Source: Amnibacterium sp. (GTDB lineage: Bacteria > Actinomycetota > Actinomycetes > Actinomycetales > Microbacteriaceae). Taken from it: a stretch of 47,279 bases of DNA. Below are positions 9,947 through 19,920 of the stretch, in pieces. The stretch covers positions 1 through 47,279 of the forward strand of contig NZ_JAODBE010000076.1 of assembly GCF_025463795.1 (NCBI RefSeq), written 5' to 3'. The notes under the pieces were generated by a model. That model saw only the letters and a list, made by a program, of their open reading frames with translations. It was not told the DNA's origin and made no database searches. How positions within the stretch are numbered: position 1 is the first letter of the stretch; each line of letters starts with the position of its first letter. The position numbers were made by a program, and so were the translations under genes.

Positions 9947-11227
9947 GTGCTCAGAGCCCTCACCGCGGACTACCGCGCCGCAGGGTTCGATCTCCTCGAA
10001 CGCCTGTCGATCGTCTCACCCGAGGCCATGGCGCGCTTCGCCGCCGAGCGCCCCGACGTCGAGGGCGTCGTGCTGCTCGCCACCTGCAACCGGTTCGAGG
10101 CGTACCTGGACGTGACCGACGACGGCTCGTCGGCCGAGGAGGCGTTGGTCCGGGCGGCGGCGTCCGCCGCCGGCGTCACGCCAGACGCGGTCGCCGCCGC
10201 GATCACGGCGCGAAGCGGGTCCGAGGTCGCCGGGCACCTGTTCGCCGTCTCGAGCGGCCTCGAGTCCCTCGTCGTCGGCGAGGCCGAGATCGCGGGGCAG
10301 GTCTCCCGCGCGCTCGAGGCCGCCCGCCGCTCCGGCAGCACCACGAGCGACCTCGAACGCCTCTTCCAGCGCGCCTCCCGCACGTCGAGCAGCGTGCAGA
10401 ACCGCACCCGGGTCGGACTCGCAGGCCGCAGCATCGTGCGCCTCGCCCTCGACCTCGCGGAGAGCCGGCTCGACGACTGGGCCGACGTCTCCGTGCTGCT
10501 CATCGGCACCGGCACCTACGCGGGCGCCACGCTCGCCGCGCTCCGCGAGCGGGGCGTCACCGAGGTCGGCGTGTACTCGCCGAGCGGCCGCGCCGAGCGG
10601 TTCGCGCGGCGTGAGGGCGTCACCGCGGTGGCGACGGCGGACCTGCCCGCGCGCCTCGCGACCGCGGACGTGGTTCTCGCCTGCAGCATCGCCACGACGC
10701 CGATCCTCGACGCGGCTCGGCTCGGCCGTGCGCGCAGGGCCGCCGGCACGGAGGGCGCGCAGCTCATCGTGGACCTCGGTCTGCCGCGCAACATCGATCC
10801 CGACGTGGTGGACGTGCCGGGCGTCGCCCTGCTCGACCTCGAGACGATCAGCCTGCACGCGCCGCTGCCCGAGCTGCAGGCGACGGACGAGGCGCGCGAG
10901 ATCATCGCCGAGGCCGTCGCGGAGTACCGTGCCGACCAGCAGGCGACGGTGGTGACCCCGGCCGTGGTCGCGTTCCGCGCGCACGTGCTCGAGCTGGTCG
11001 AGGCGGAGATCGAGCGGCTCCGCGGTCGCGACGAGCTGACGGCCGCCACGGAACGCGCGATGCGGCACCTCGCGAGCGTGCTCGTCCACACCCCCTCGAC
11101 CCGGGCCCGCGCCCTCGCGGCCGCAGGCGAGGCGGACAGGTTCACGGACGCCCTCGGCACGGTGTTCGGCATCGAGGCGCCGACGCGTGCGGCCGTGACG
11201 CCGGGCGAGGACGAGCTCGCCGGCTGA
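9947..11227 (+). CDS. hemA: glutamyl-tRNA reductase
   Basis: GTG start; GVVLLATCNRFEAYLDV (catalytic Cys), SSGLESLVVGEAEIAGQVSRALEAA, IVDLGLPRNIDPDV. Confidence 0.96.
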   Translation: MLRALTADYRAAGFDLLERLSIVSPEAMARFAAERPDVEGVVLLATCNRFEAYLDVTDDGSSAEEALVRAAASAAGVTPDAVAAAITARSGSEVAGHLFAVSSGLESLVVGEAEIAGQVSRALEAARRSGSTTSDLERLFQRASRTSSSVQNRTRVGLAGRSIVRLALDLAESRLDDWADVSVLLIGTGTYAGATLAALRERGVTEVGVYSPSGRAERFARREGVTAVATADLPARLATADVVLACSIATTPILDAARLGRARRAAGTEGAQLIVDLGLPRNIDPDVVDVPGVALLDLETISLHAPLPELQATDEAREIIAEAVAEYRADQQATVVTPAVVAFRAHVLELVEAEIERLRGRDELTAATERAMRHLASVLVHTPSTRARALAAAGEADRFTDALGTVFGIEAPTRAAVTPGEDELAG

Positions 11228-11240
11228 GACCCGCGGCCCC

Positions 11241-11404
11241 TCACGCCGTTCCGGAGAAACCGAACGACACGCCGCCCCGGCGCACTTCGGCTCGGCGTGT
11301 CGTGCAGGATCTCCGGATCCGCGCGATCGTCGGCTCGAGGAGCTCGGCGAACGCGTCCCAGGTGTCCGGGCCGAGCGGCCGGATCGTGTCGGCGACCGGA
11401 TTCA
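11241..11404 (-). pseudogene. probable remnant of a GNAT N-acetyltransferase N-terminus (truncated)
   Basis: Frame just downstream of the DHFR-like stop reads NPVADTIRPLGPDTWDAFAELLEPTIARIRR then degenerates into the inverted repeat; the IRPLxPDTWDAFAxLxE start resembles GNAT proteins, but no domain follows and no clear start codon is present. Confidence 0.35.
11250..11317. repeat. composite inverted repeat between convergent hemA and the DHFR-like gene (possible bidirectional terminator / REP-like element)
   Basis: Outer arms TCCGGAGA (11250-11257)/TCTCCGGA (11310-11317); inner arms ACGACACGCCG (11264-11274)/CGGCGTGTCGT (11293-11303). Confidence 0.65.
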
Positions 11405-12049
11405 GGGGCGCCTCTGCAGGAGCAGGTGGGTGACGCCGCTGGGCGCCACGATCGTCTCGAACGTGTACCGCTCCTCGAGCCCCTCCAGGCCGTCCCAGAG
11501 CCGTTCGCCTCGCCCGAGCACGATCGGCACCACCGCGAGGTGGGCCAGGTCGACCAGGCCGGCCGCGAGGAACTGCCGCGCGGTGGCCACGCCGCCGCCG
11601 ATCCGCACGTCCCCGCCGTCGGCCAGCTCGCGCGCGGCGGTGAGCGCCTCCTCCGGTGAGGCGTCGAGGAAGTGGAACGTCGTGCCGCCCGCCATCTCGA
11701 TGGGCGGCCGTGCGTGGTGGGTGAGCACGATCACCGGCGTGTGGAACGGCGGCTCGTCGCCCCACCATCCCCGCCACTCGTCGTCGGTCCAGGGGCCGCG
11801 CTGCGGCCCGAACTTGTTGCGGCCCATGATCTCGACGGCGATGTCCGGCCCCCAGGAAGCGGCCAGGGCGTCGTCGAAACCGGTCGTGCCGCCCGTCGCG
11901 CCCTGCATCGCCTGGAAGGTCGACGTGGCCATGAACCACGACATCAGCCGGCCGCCGGCGTGCCCGAACGGCGCCTCGAGCGTCTGGTCCTCACCGGTGC
12001 CGAAGCCGTCGAGCGAGATACCGAAGTTGTGGATACGGACGCGGGACAT
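11402..12049 (-). CDS. dihydrofolate reductase family protein (YyaP/RibD C-terminal-like)
   Basis: MSRVRIHNFGISLDGFGTGEDQTLEAPFG...IMGRNKFGPQRGPW...GGTTFHFLD..DVRIGGGVATARQFLAAGLVDLAHLAVVPIVLGRGERLW; SD AAGGAGG upstream. Confidence 0.9.
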   Translation of the reverse strand: MSRVRIHNFGISLDGFGTGEDQTLEAPFGHAGGRLMSWFMATSTFQAMQGATGGTTGFDDALAASWGPDIAVEIMGRNKFGPQRGPWTDDEWRGWWGDEPPFHTPVIVLTHHARPPIEMAGGTTFHFLDASPEEALTAARELADGGDVRIGGGVATARQFLAAGLVDLAHLAVVPIVLGRGERLWDGLEGLEERYTFETIVAPSGVTHLLLQRRP

Positions 12050-12102
12050 GGCGCCTCCTTCATCGCCACCCTAGGCAGCGGGGCCGACGGCCGCCAAGGA
12101 CG

Positions 12103-13014
12103 TCAGTGCACGTACTCGAGGATGTCCAGCCCGATCGTGCGCATCGCCTGCAGCACCGCGAGGCGGTTCATGTGCACGTCGTCCTCGAACTGCACCGTCA
12201 CCGTGTAGGCGACGGAGGCACGGGGGCCGCGCAGCACGCCGGCATCGGCGCGCACGCCGACGTCGCTGCCGGTCTTGTTGAAGAGGCTGAGCCCGTGGTC
12301 GCTGCGCACGTGGCTCAGCGGATCGAGGGCGAACGCGCTCGCGACCATCGAGAGGTCGGTGTTCAGCGCGAGCCAGTCCGAGACGCGCGACGACACGGCG
12401 CGGTTCACCGCCTCGCCCCGCGCGACGCGGGCGAAGAGGGTCGTGAGCTCCGCGGCGGATCCGACGGACAGCTGCGGGGCGTCGTCCGGCCCCCTGCGGT
12501 CCCGCACCCGGTCGAGCAGGGCGGTCCGCTTGAGCCCGAGCGACTCCCCGCGGGCGTGCACCGCATCGAGCCCGACCGCTCGCAGGAGCACGTTGGTCGC
12601 GAGGTTGTCGCTCGTCGCGGCGACCAGGGCGGCGAGGTCCGTGAGCGGCAGGCTCGGAGCGTGCAGGTACTGCCAGACCCCGGAGTCGCCGACGAGGTCC
12701 TCCGGCGTGCGGTCGAGCAGGTCGTAGCGGGAGTGCACCTGCTCGTCGAGGCGCGCGGCGATCTCGAGGAGCAGCAGCACCTTGCCGACGCTCGCCGTCG
12801 GCAGCACGACGTGGTCGTCCACCGAGAACAGGGCCTTCCCGGTGCGCACGTCGATGACGCGCGCCGACACCTGCGCGCCCGTGAGCGCGAGGTGCGCCAG
12901 GGCGGTGAAGCCGTCGGTGAAGTCGGAGCGCACCACCTCGCCCTTGTGGCGCGCCCCCGGATCGCCGCCGCGCAGCCGGGCCCGTCGAGAGGGCTCCGCC
13001 TGCGCGGCGGTCAC
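12103..13014 (-). CDS. serine hydrolase, class A beta-lactamase-like
   Basis: SxxK (PTASVGKVLLLLEI), SDN (TSDNLATN), KTG (LFNKTGSDVG) motifs; GTG start overlaps the M13 peptidase stop by 4 nt. Confidence 0.85.
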   Translation of the reverse strand: MTAAQAEPSRRARLRGGDPGARHKGEVVRSDFTDGFTALAHLALTGAQVSARVIDVRTGKALFSVDDHVVLPTASVGKVLLLLEIAARLDEQVHSRYDLLDRTPEDLVGDSGVWQYLHAPSLPLTDLAALVAATSDNLATNVLLRAVGLDAVHARGESLGLKRTALLDRVRDRRGPDDAPQLSVGSAAELTTLFARVARGEAVNRAVSSRVSDWLALNTDLSMVASAFALDPLSHVRSDHGLSLFNKTGSDVGVRADAGVLRGPRASVAYTVTVQFEDDVHMNRLAVLQAMRTIGLDILEYVH

Positions 13015-15014
13015 CAGATCGTGACCCGCTTCGTCGGATCCAGCCACAGCGCGTCCTTGTCGGTCACGTCGAATGCGGAGTGGAACTCGTCCAGGTTGCG
13101 CACGATCTGGTTGCAGCGGAACTCGGGCGGCGAGTGCGGGTCGATCGTGAGCAGCCGGATCGCCTCGGCCTGGCGGCGCTTCTCGCGCCAGACCGCGGCC
13201 CAGGACAGGAAGAAGCGCTCGGCGCCCGTCAACCCGTCGACGACCGGCGCCTCGCGGCCCTCGAGCGACAGGAGGTAGGCCTTCCACGCGATCGTGAGGC
13301 CGCCGAGGTCGCCGATGTTCTCGCCGATCGTGAGGGCGCCGTTCACGTGGTCGGTGAGCCCGTCCGGCACGAGCTCGTCGTACTGCGCGACGAGCGCCTT
13401 CGTGCGCTCCTCGAACGCCGAGCGGTCCGCCTCGCTCCACCAGTTCTCGAGCCGACCGTCGCCGTCGAACTGCGAGCCCTGGTCGTCGAAGCCGTGGCCG
13501 ACCTCGTGGCCGATGACCGCCCCGATGCCGCCGTAGTTCGCGGCGTCGTCCCGATCCGGATCGAAGAACGGGGGCTGCAGGATGGCGGCCGGGAACACGA
13601 TCTCGTTGAGTCCCGGGTTGTAGTAGGCGTTCACCGTCTGCGGCGTCATGAACCACTCGTCGCGGTCGACGGGGCGCCCGATCTTGCCGAGCTCGCGGTC
13701 GAACTCGAATGCGGACGCCCGCCGCACGTTGCCGACGAGGTCGCCCGGGTCGACCTCGAGGCGCGAGTAGTCGCGCCACTTGACGGGGTAGCCGATCTTC
13801 GGGGTGAACTTGGCGAGCTTGGTCAGGGCCTTCGCCCGCGTCTCGTCGCCGAGCCACTCCAGCGAACCGATCGACGAGCGGTAGGCGGCGACGAGGTTCG
13901 CGACGAGCACGTCCATCCGCACCTTCGCGATCGGCGGGAAGTGCCGTTCCACGTAGAGCCGGCCGACGGCCTCGCCGAGCACGCCCTCGGCGAGCGCCAC
14001 ACCGCGCTTCCACCGGGCCTTGACCTCCTCGGCGCCGGTGAGCGCCGTGCCCGTGAAGGCGAAGTGCGCGTCCACGAACGCGGACGAGAGGTACGGGGCG
14101 AGCGGCCGGATGACGCGAGCCGCGAGCCAGTCGCGCCACGCGTCGAGCCGATCGGCGGTGAGCAGTCCCAGCACGCCGGTGAGGAAGCTCGGCTCCCGCA
14201 CGACGATCTCCTTCAGCGCCCCGACCGGCGCGGACAGTCCCGCCGCCCACGACTCGAGCAGGGCGCCGCGATCGCCGGCCTCGGCGACGAGCGCCGCCCA
14301 GCTCATCGGGTTGTAGGTGGCCTGCACGTCCCTGGTGCGCACGGCGTCCCAGTGCTGCGCGGCGATATCGGTCTCGAGGGCGAGCACGCGGTCCGCGCGC
14401 GTCTCCGCGTCGGAGAGGCCAGCGAGCGAGTAGATCGTGGCGAGGAAGGTGCGGTAGGCGTCGCGGTGCGGCTGGAAGGCGTCGTCGCGGTAGTAGCGCT
14501 CGTCGGGCAGGCCGAGCCCGCCCTGCTCGAAGAAGACGAGGTAGCGGCCGGGATCGCCGGGATCGTTGTCGACGAAGAGCTGCACGAGGCTGCCTGCGCC
14601 GGTGCGCTCGAGCGACCCCAGCACGTCGAGCACCTCGGCGATGGAATGGCTGGCGGCCACGAGCGCGAGCGGCTCGGCGAGGGGACCGGCGCCGAGCGCC
14701 TCGACGCGGTCCTCGGCCATGAAGGAGGCGTAGAGGTCGCCGATCTTCCGCGACTCGGTGCCGGGCTCCGCCTGCTGCGACTCCTCGACCAGCTCGCGGA
14801 CGGCCGCCTCGGCGCCGTCGACCAGGTCGAGGAACGCCCCGGACCTGGCCCGGTCGGGGGGGATGGTCGCCTCGGCGATCCAGCGGCCGTTGACATGGCG
14901 GTAGAGGTCGTCCTGCACCCGGACGGCGGGGTCCCAGGACGCGGTGTCGAGCCCCGCGGGCAGGGCGCTCCCGGCGTTCGGATCCACGGGTGCGCGAGAG
15001 CTGGTGTCGACCAC
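13011..15014 (-). CDS. M13 family metallopeptidase (neprilysin/PepO-like)
   Basis: [89 protein letters not shown]. Confidence 0.95.
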   Translation of the reverse strand: MVDTSSRAPVDPNAGSALPAGLDTASWDPAVRVQDDLYRHVNGRWIAEATIPPDRARSGAFLDLVDGAEAAVRELVEESQQAEPGTESRKIGDLYASFMAEDRVEALGAGPLAEPLALVAASHSIAEVLDVLGSLERTGAGSLVQLFVDNDPGDPGRYLVFFEQGGLGLPDERYYRDDAFQPHRDAYRTFLATIYSLAGLSDAETRADRVLALETDIAAQHWDAVRTRDVQATYNPMSWAALVAEAGDRGALLESWAAGLSAPVGALKEIVVREPSFLTGVLGLLTADRLDAWRDWLAARVIRPLAPYLSSAFVDAHFAFTGTALTGAEEVKARWKRGVALAEGVLGEAVGRLYVERHFPPIAKVRMDVLVANLVAAYRSSIGSLEWLGDETRAKALTKLAKFTPKIGYPVKWRDYSRLEVDPGDLVGNVRRASAFEFDRELGKIGRPVDRDEWFMTPQTVNAYYNPGLNEIVFPAAILQPPFFDPDRDDAANYGGIGAVIGHEVGHGFDDQGSQFDGDGRLENWWSEADRSAFEERTKALVAQYDELVPDGLTDHVNGALTIGENIGDLGGLTIAWKAYLLSLEGREAPVVDGLTGAERFFLSWAAVWREKRRQAEAIRLLTIDPHSPPEFRCNQIVRNLDEFHSAFDVTDKDALWLDPTKRVTIW

Positions 15015-15153
15015 GATGGCTGAGTCTATGATCCGAGCTCCGCGCCGGCCGGGTGGCTCGCGCGGCTCCCGCCTGACTCACGGCGCGGCGTGCGCCGGGC
15101 TCCCGGCAGGCCCGCGGAGCGCGGTCGGGAGACGCGGCCTAGGCTCGTTCGCC

Positions 15154-15849
15154 GTGCGACTCGTGGTGGCGGAGTGTTCGGTCGACTACGCGGGGCGCCT
15201 CTCGGCGCACCTCCCCCTCGCCCGGCGGCTGATCATGCTGAAGGCCGACGGCAGCGTGCTCGTGCACGCGGACGGCGGCTCGTACAAGCCCCTGAACTGG
15301 ATGAGCCCGCCCTGCTCCGTCGAGACGGAGGAGCCCGACGCGGACCTCCTGAGCAGCGGTGTGCGCGAGGTGTGGCGCGTCCGGCACGCGAAGACGGGCG
15401 ACGTGCTGCTGCTCCGCATCCACGAGCTCCTCGTCGACGAGACCGTCGAGCTCGGCCAGGACCCGGGGCTCGTGAAGGACGGCGTCGAGGCCGACCTGCA
15501 GAAACTCCTCGCCGAGCAGATCGAGCTGCTGGGCACGGGTCACACGCTCGTCCGCCGCGAGCACATGACCGCGATCGGGCCGGTCGACATCCTCGCCAGG
15601 GACCCGGAGGGCGCCGCGGTCGCGGTCGAGATCAAGCGCCGCGGCGAGATCGACGGCGTCGAGCAGCTCACCCGCTACCTCGAGCTGATGAACCGGGATC
15701 CGCACCTCGCGCCGGTGAGCGGCGTCTTCGCCGCCCAGGAGATCAAGCCGCAGGCCCGCACGCTCGCCGAGGACCGGGGCATCCGCTGCCTCACCCTCGA
15801 CTACGACGCCATGCGCGGCGTCGAGGCCGGGCCCGCCCGGCTGTTCTGA
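15154..15849 (+). CDS. nucS: endonuclease NucS (EndoMS mismatch-specific endonuclease)
   Basis: [54 protein letters not shown]...[35 protein letters not shown]-terminal ARLF. Confidence 0.95.
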   Translation: MRLVVAECSVDYAGRLSAHLPLARRLIMLKADGSVLVHADGGSYKPLNWMSPPCSVETEEPDADLLSSGVREVWRVRHAKTGDVLLLRIHELLVDETVELGQDPGLVKDGVEADLQKLLAEQIELLGTGHTLVRREHMTAIGPVDILARDPEGAAVAVEIKRRGEIDGVEQLTRYLELMNRDPHLAPVSGVFAAQEIKPQARTLAEDRGIRCLTLDYDAMRGVEAGPARLF

Positions 15850-16013
15850 ATCGATCACCGCGCCGCCGTCACCGGCCGGAGGGGCCGGGGAGGGTCGTAA
15901 GCAGCCCGCTCCCGTTCCGGAGATCGGCAGTCGGACGAGAGCTCTCCGTCCGCGTCGCCCGGCGCCCGGACTGGGGGAACGGACGGTCAGGTACGCCCAC
16001 CTAGGGTGGCGGC

Positions 16014-16685
16014 GTGCCCGAGGAGACGACCGCGCCGTTCACGGTCGCGCTCGTCGACCTCGACGGCACGATCATGGACTCCGCCCCCGGGATCACCAGC
16101 ACCCTGACGCGCACCCTCGAGCGGATGGGCCTGCCGGTCCCGCCGCCCTCGCGCCTCGTCGAGTTCGTCGGGCCGCCGATCCTCGACGGCCTGCGCGACC
16201 TCGCCGGCCTCGACCCCGAGCAGTCGCAGACCGCGCTCCGCCTGTACCGCACGGAGTACCGGGAGACCGGCGCGTTCGACGCCCAGCCCTATCCGGGCAT
16301 CCGCGAGGCGCTCGAGACGATCCGCGCGGCGGGGCCGACCCTCGCCGTCGCGACCTCGAAGCCGGAGCAGCAGGCGAAGCGGATCCTCGCCCACTTCGGT
16401 CTCGACGACCTCTTCACCGTCATCGCGGGTGCCTCGGAGGACGAGACGCGCAGCGAGAAGGCCGACGTCATCACGTGGGCCCTCTGCCTGCTCGCCGAGG
16501 CGGGCGTCGACGCGAGCCGACCGGTGATGATCGGCGACCGGATCCACGACGTCGAGGGGGCGGCGGTCCACGGCATCCCGGTCGTCTTCGCGGCGTGGGG
16601 CTACGGCGACCCGGCGGAGGCGGCCGGGTCGATCGCGGTCGCGTCGTCGCCCGCCGAGCTGCCGGAGATCGTCACAACCCGCTGA
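16014..16685 (+). CDS. HAD family hydrolase (phosphoglycolate phosphatase-like)
   Basis: VALVDLDGTIMDSAPGI motif I; VATSKPEQQAKRIL; VMIGDRIHDVEGAAVHGIP. Confidence 0.9.
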   Translation: MPEETTAPFTVALVDLDGTIMDSAPGITSTLTRTLERMGLPVPPPSRLVEFVGPPILDGLRDLAGLDPEQSQTALRLYRTEYRETGAFDAQPYPGIREALETIRAAGPTLAVATSKPEQQAKRILAHFGLDDLFTVIAGASEDETRSEKADVITWALCLLAEAGVDASRPVMIGDRIHDVEGAAVHGIPVVFAAWGYGDPAEAAGSIAVASSPAELPEIVTTR

Positions 16686-16748
16686 GCGTTCCCCCCTCGG
16701 CGGCCCGGACCGCCTGTCCGCAACCTGGGTGTGGGCCAGACTGGTGCC

Positions 16749-18221
16749 ATGACCATGACGCAGGTGGAGCGGCAGTACGTCAAGGCCGCTCAGGCGACCG
16801 CACCGCACGTCGTCGTCCTGTTCGGAGCCGCCGGTGACCTCGCCAAGCGCAAGCTGCTGCCCGGGATGGCGAACCTGGTGCTCTCGTCCCTCGCTCCCGA
16901 CATCGAGATCGTGGGCACCTCCCTCGAGGAGCTCGACGACGACTCGTACCGCGCCCAGGCGAAGGCCGCGCTCGACGAGTTCGATCGGCGCCGCCTCAGC
17001 GACTCGGAGTGGGACGACTTCGCCTCGAAGCTCCACTACGTGCCGAGCTCGGCGGGTCCCGACGCGCTCGCCCACGCCGTGCACCAGGCCGAGGAGCGGC
17101 TCGGGCCCGATGCCCGCCGCATCCACTACCTGAGCGTCCCGCCGAAGGCGGCGCTCGCCGCTGTCGAGGCGATCGCGTCCGCGCGGCTCGTCGAGGGCTC
17201 CCGCATCATCATGGAGAAGCCGTTCGGCACGGACCTCGCGTCGGCGGTCGAGCTGAACCGGCGGCTGCACCAGACGTTCACCGAGCAGCAGATCTTCCGG
17301 ATCGACCACTTCCTCGGCAAGGAGCCGGCGCAGAACATCCTCGCCATCCGGTTCGGCAACGGCCTCTTCGAGCCGATCTGGAACCGCAACTTCATCCAGC
17401 AGATCCAGATCGACGTGCCGGAGACCCTCGGCATCGAGCAGCGCGCCGCCTTCTACGAGTCGACGGGCGCCTACCGCGACATGGTGGTCACGCACCTGTT
17501 CCAGATCCTCGCGTTCGTCGCGATGGAGGCGCCGACCGCCCTCGAGCCTCAGGCCATCAGCGAGGAGAAGAACAAGGTCTTCCGCTCGATGACGCCGATC
17601 GACCCCGACAACGTCGTCCGCGGCCAGTACGTCGGCTACAAGGACATCCCCGGCGTCTCCCCCGAGAGCGAGACGGAGACCTTCGTCGCGCTGAAGTGCT
17701 TCATCGACAACTGGCGCTGGGCGGGCGTGCCCTTCTACCTCCGCACCGGCAAGAAGATGGCCGAGGGGCAGCGGATCATCTCGATCGCGTTCAAGGAGCC
17801 GCCCCGCAGCATGTTCCCGGCGGGCAGCGGCGTCGGCGCGAAAGGGCCCGACCACCTCACGTTCGACCTCGCGGACGCCTCCAAGATGTCGCTGTCGTTC
17901 TACGGCAAGCGGCCCGGCCCCGGCATGCGGCTCGACAAGATCTCGATGCAGTTCTCGATGCAGGAGCAGGCGAACGCCGGCGACGTGCTCGAGGCCTACG
18001 AGCGCCTGATCCTGGACGCGATGCGCGGCGACCACACGCTGTTCACCACCGCGGAGGGCATCGAGCGGCTCTGGGAGGTCTCGCAGCCGCTGCTCGACGA
18101 CCCGCCACCCGTGCGGCCCTACGCGGTCAGCAGCTGGGGCCCGAACGCCATCCACCAGCTCATCGCCCCGTACGCGTGGCGCCTGCCCTTCGAACGGGTC
18201 TGGCGCGAGTCGCACCACTGA
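16749..18221 (+). CDS. zwf: glucose-6-phosphate 1-dehydrogenase
   Basis: VVLFGAAGDLAKRKLLPGM; RIDHFLGKEPAQNILAIRFGN; FYLRTGKKM. Confidence 0.96.
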   Translation: MTMTQVERQYVKAAQATAPHVVVLFGAAGDLAKRKLLPGMANLVLSSLAPDIEIVGTSLEELDDDSYRAQAKAALDEFDRRRLSDSEWDDFASKLHYVPSSAGPDALAHAVHQAEERLGPDARRIHYLSVPPKAALAAVEAIASARLVEGSRIIMEKPFGTDLASAVELNRRLHQTFTEQQIFRIDHFLGKEPAQNILAIRFGNGLFEPIWNRNFIQQIQIDVPETLGIEQRAAFYESTGAYRDMVVTHLFQILAFVAMEAPTALEPQAISEEKNKVFRSMTPIDPDNVVRGQYVGYKDIPGVSPESETETFVALKCFIDNWRWAGVPFYLRTGKKMAEGQRIISIAFKEPPRSMFPAGSGVGAKGPDHLTFDLADASKMSLSFYGKRPGPGMRLDKISMQFSMQEQANAGDVLEAYERLILDAMRGDHTLFTTAEGIERLWEVSQPLLDDPPPVRPYAVSSWGPNAIHQLIAPYAWRLPFERVWRESHH

Positions 18222-18252
18222 TCCCCGGGAGGGTGCGGTCTAGTCTGCCCGG

Positions 18253-19527
18253 ATGCCCGAAGCGAACGAGCTGATCGGCGGGCGCTACCGCCTCGGTCCC
18301 GCGATCGGGTCGGGCGGGATGGGCACCGTGCGCCGCGCCCGCGACGTGCGGTTCGACCGGGACGTCGCCGTCAAGCTGCTGCGCACGGCCGCCGATCCGC
18401 GGCACCAGGAGCGGATGCGGCGGGAGGCGCGCCTGCTCGGTGCGCTCCAGCACCCGAACCTCGTCGCGGCCTACGACACCGGCATCGACCTCACTCCCGA
18501 CGGCCCGCTGCTCTGGCTCGCGATGGAGCTCGTGCGGGGCCCGGACCTCGGCGTGCTGCTGGCCCACCGCGGGCGCCTGGCCTCCGAGGACGTGCGACGG
18601 ATCGTGCACGACGCGGCCGCCGCGATCGCCGCGCTGCATGCCGCCGGGGTCGTCCACCGCGACCTGAAGCCGGCGAACCTGCTGCTGACGCGGGAGCCCG
18701 GCCCCGGCCCGTGGCACGTGAAGGTGGCGGACCTCGGCATCGCGCTGACCGAGGACGCGACCGCGATGACGACGACCGGCCAGGTCATGGGCACCGCCGC
18801 CTACCTGAGCCCCGAGCAGGTGTCCGGGGCGGCCGTCGACGCCGCCTCGGACGTCTACTCGCTCGGCCTGCTCGCCCTCGTGGCCCTGGCCGGGAAGCAC
18901 CCCTTCCCCGGCGGCGCCGTGGAGTCGGCGACCGCCCGCCTGGTCAGGGCCCCGGAGCTGCCGCGGTGGATCACCGGCGGCTGGCGCATGCTGCTCGAGG
19001 CCATGACGGCCATCGACCCCGCCCTCCGTCCGACCGCTGAGCAGGTGGTCGCGGCCACGGCCGCTCCCCTGCCGGCGCTCGTGCCGGCCGGGCCGGTCCC
19101 GGAGGTGGCGGACCCGGACCCGGACGGTCGGACGGTGGCCGCCGAGGCGCTGCTCCCCACGGCGGTGCTGCCCGCCGTCGGCGCACGGATCCCGGTCGAG
19201 CCGGTGCCGAGCGGGCGTCCCGGGCTGCTGCCGCTCGCGGCCGCGATCGCGGTCGTGCTCGGACTCGCCGGCGGGGGCGCGGCACTGCTCGGGGCGGCCG
19301 CCGGGGCGCCGTCACCCGCACGGCACACCACGAGCGCAGGACCCACGACCGTGGCGGTCACGCACACCCCGGAGCCGGCCCACTCCGTGACGGCGAAGCC
19401 GACCGCCACGCAGAACGCCACGCCCGTGCCCGCGCGCGAGGTGGTCGCGCCGAAGAAGGCGTCACCCGGCAAGGGCAGAGGCTCCCAGAAGGGGTCCGGC
19501 AGGGGGAGAGGCCACGACAAGGGCTGA
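18253..19527 (+). CDS. serine/threonine protein kinase, single TM, Lys/Gly/Arg-rich C-terminal tail
   Basis: IGSGGMGTVRRARDVRFDRDVAVKLLR; VVHRDLKPANLLL; ADLGIA; GTAAYLSPEQ; TM about LPLAAAIAVVLGLAGGGAALLG. Confidence 0.92.
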   Translation: MPEANELIGGRYRLGPAIGSGGMGTVRRARDVRFDRDVAVKLLRTAADPRHQERMRREARLLGALQHPNLVAAYDTGIDLTPDGPLLWLAMELVRGPDLGVLLAHRGRLASEDVRRIVHDAAAAIAALHAAGVVHRDLKPANLLLTREPGPGPWHVKVADLGIALTEDATAMTTTGQVMGTAAYLSPEQVSGAAVDAASDVYSLGLLALVALAGKHPFPGGAVESATARLVRAPELPRWITGGWRMLLEAMTAIDPALRPTAEQVVAATAAPLPALVPAGPVPEVADPDPDGRTVAAEALLPTAVLPAVGARIPVEPVPSGRPGLLPLAAAIAVVLGLAGGGAALLGAAAGAPSPARHTTSAGPTTVAVTHTPEPAHSVTAKPTATQNATPVPAREVVAPKKASPGKGRGSQKGSGRGRGHDKG

Positions 19528-19647
19528 CCCGGCCGACTCCCGAGCTGCCCGCATACGATCGCGGCGGCGGATTCGAGCTCGTCCCCACGTCGGCGATCGA
19601 ACGCTTCGACGTCGCGTGGCCGCTGCCCCGCAGGGCAGACTGAGGCG

Positions 19648-19911
19648 GTGTCGTTCAACGCCCGCCTGCGCCGCCTCGTCGGCATCGAGGGCGCGCGCGG
19701 CGGCGTGGTGTCGCAGAGCCTGCGCAACGCGGCCCAGATCGACGTGTACGGCACCGTCCGGCGGCAGGGTCCGTTCGACGTGCCCCCGCCCGAACCGGTG
19801 GAGCTCGCGTCGCCGCTGCCCTGGGAGCTGCTGGACTCCGAACCGGGCAGCGTGGCGGACTGGGTGAACCGCGTCGACAGCGGCGATCACGGGCGCACCT
19901 CGAGCCTCTAG
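19648..19911 (+). CDS. hypothetical protein (87 aa)
   Basis: ORF with leaderless-type CAGACT-6nt-GTG layout; MSFNARLRRLVGIEGARGGVVSQSLRNAAQIDVYGTVRRQG... Confidence 0.6.
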   Translation: MSFNARLRRLVGIEGARGGVVSQSLRNAAQIDVYGTVRRQGPFDVPPPEPVELASPLPWELLDSEPGSVADWVNRVDSGDHGRTSSL

Positions 19912-19920
19912 CGTTGGGGC

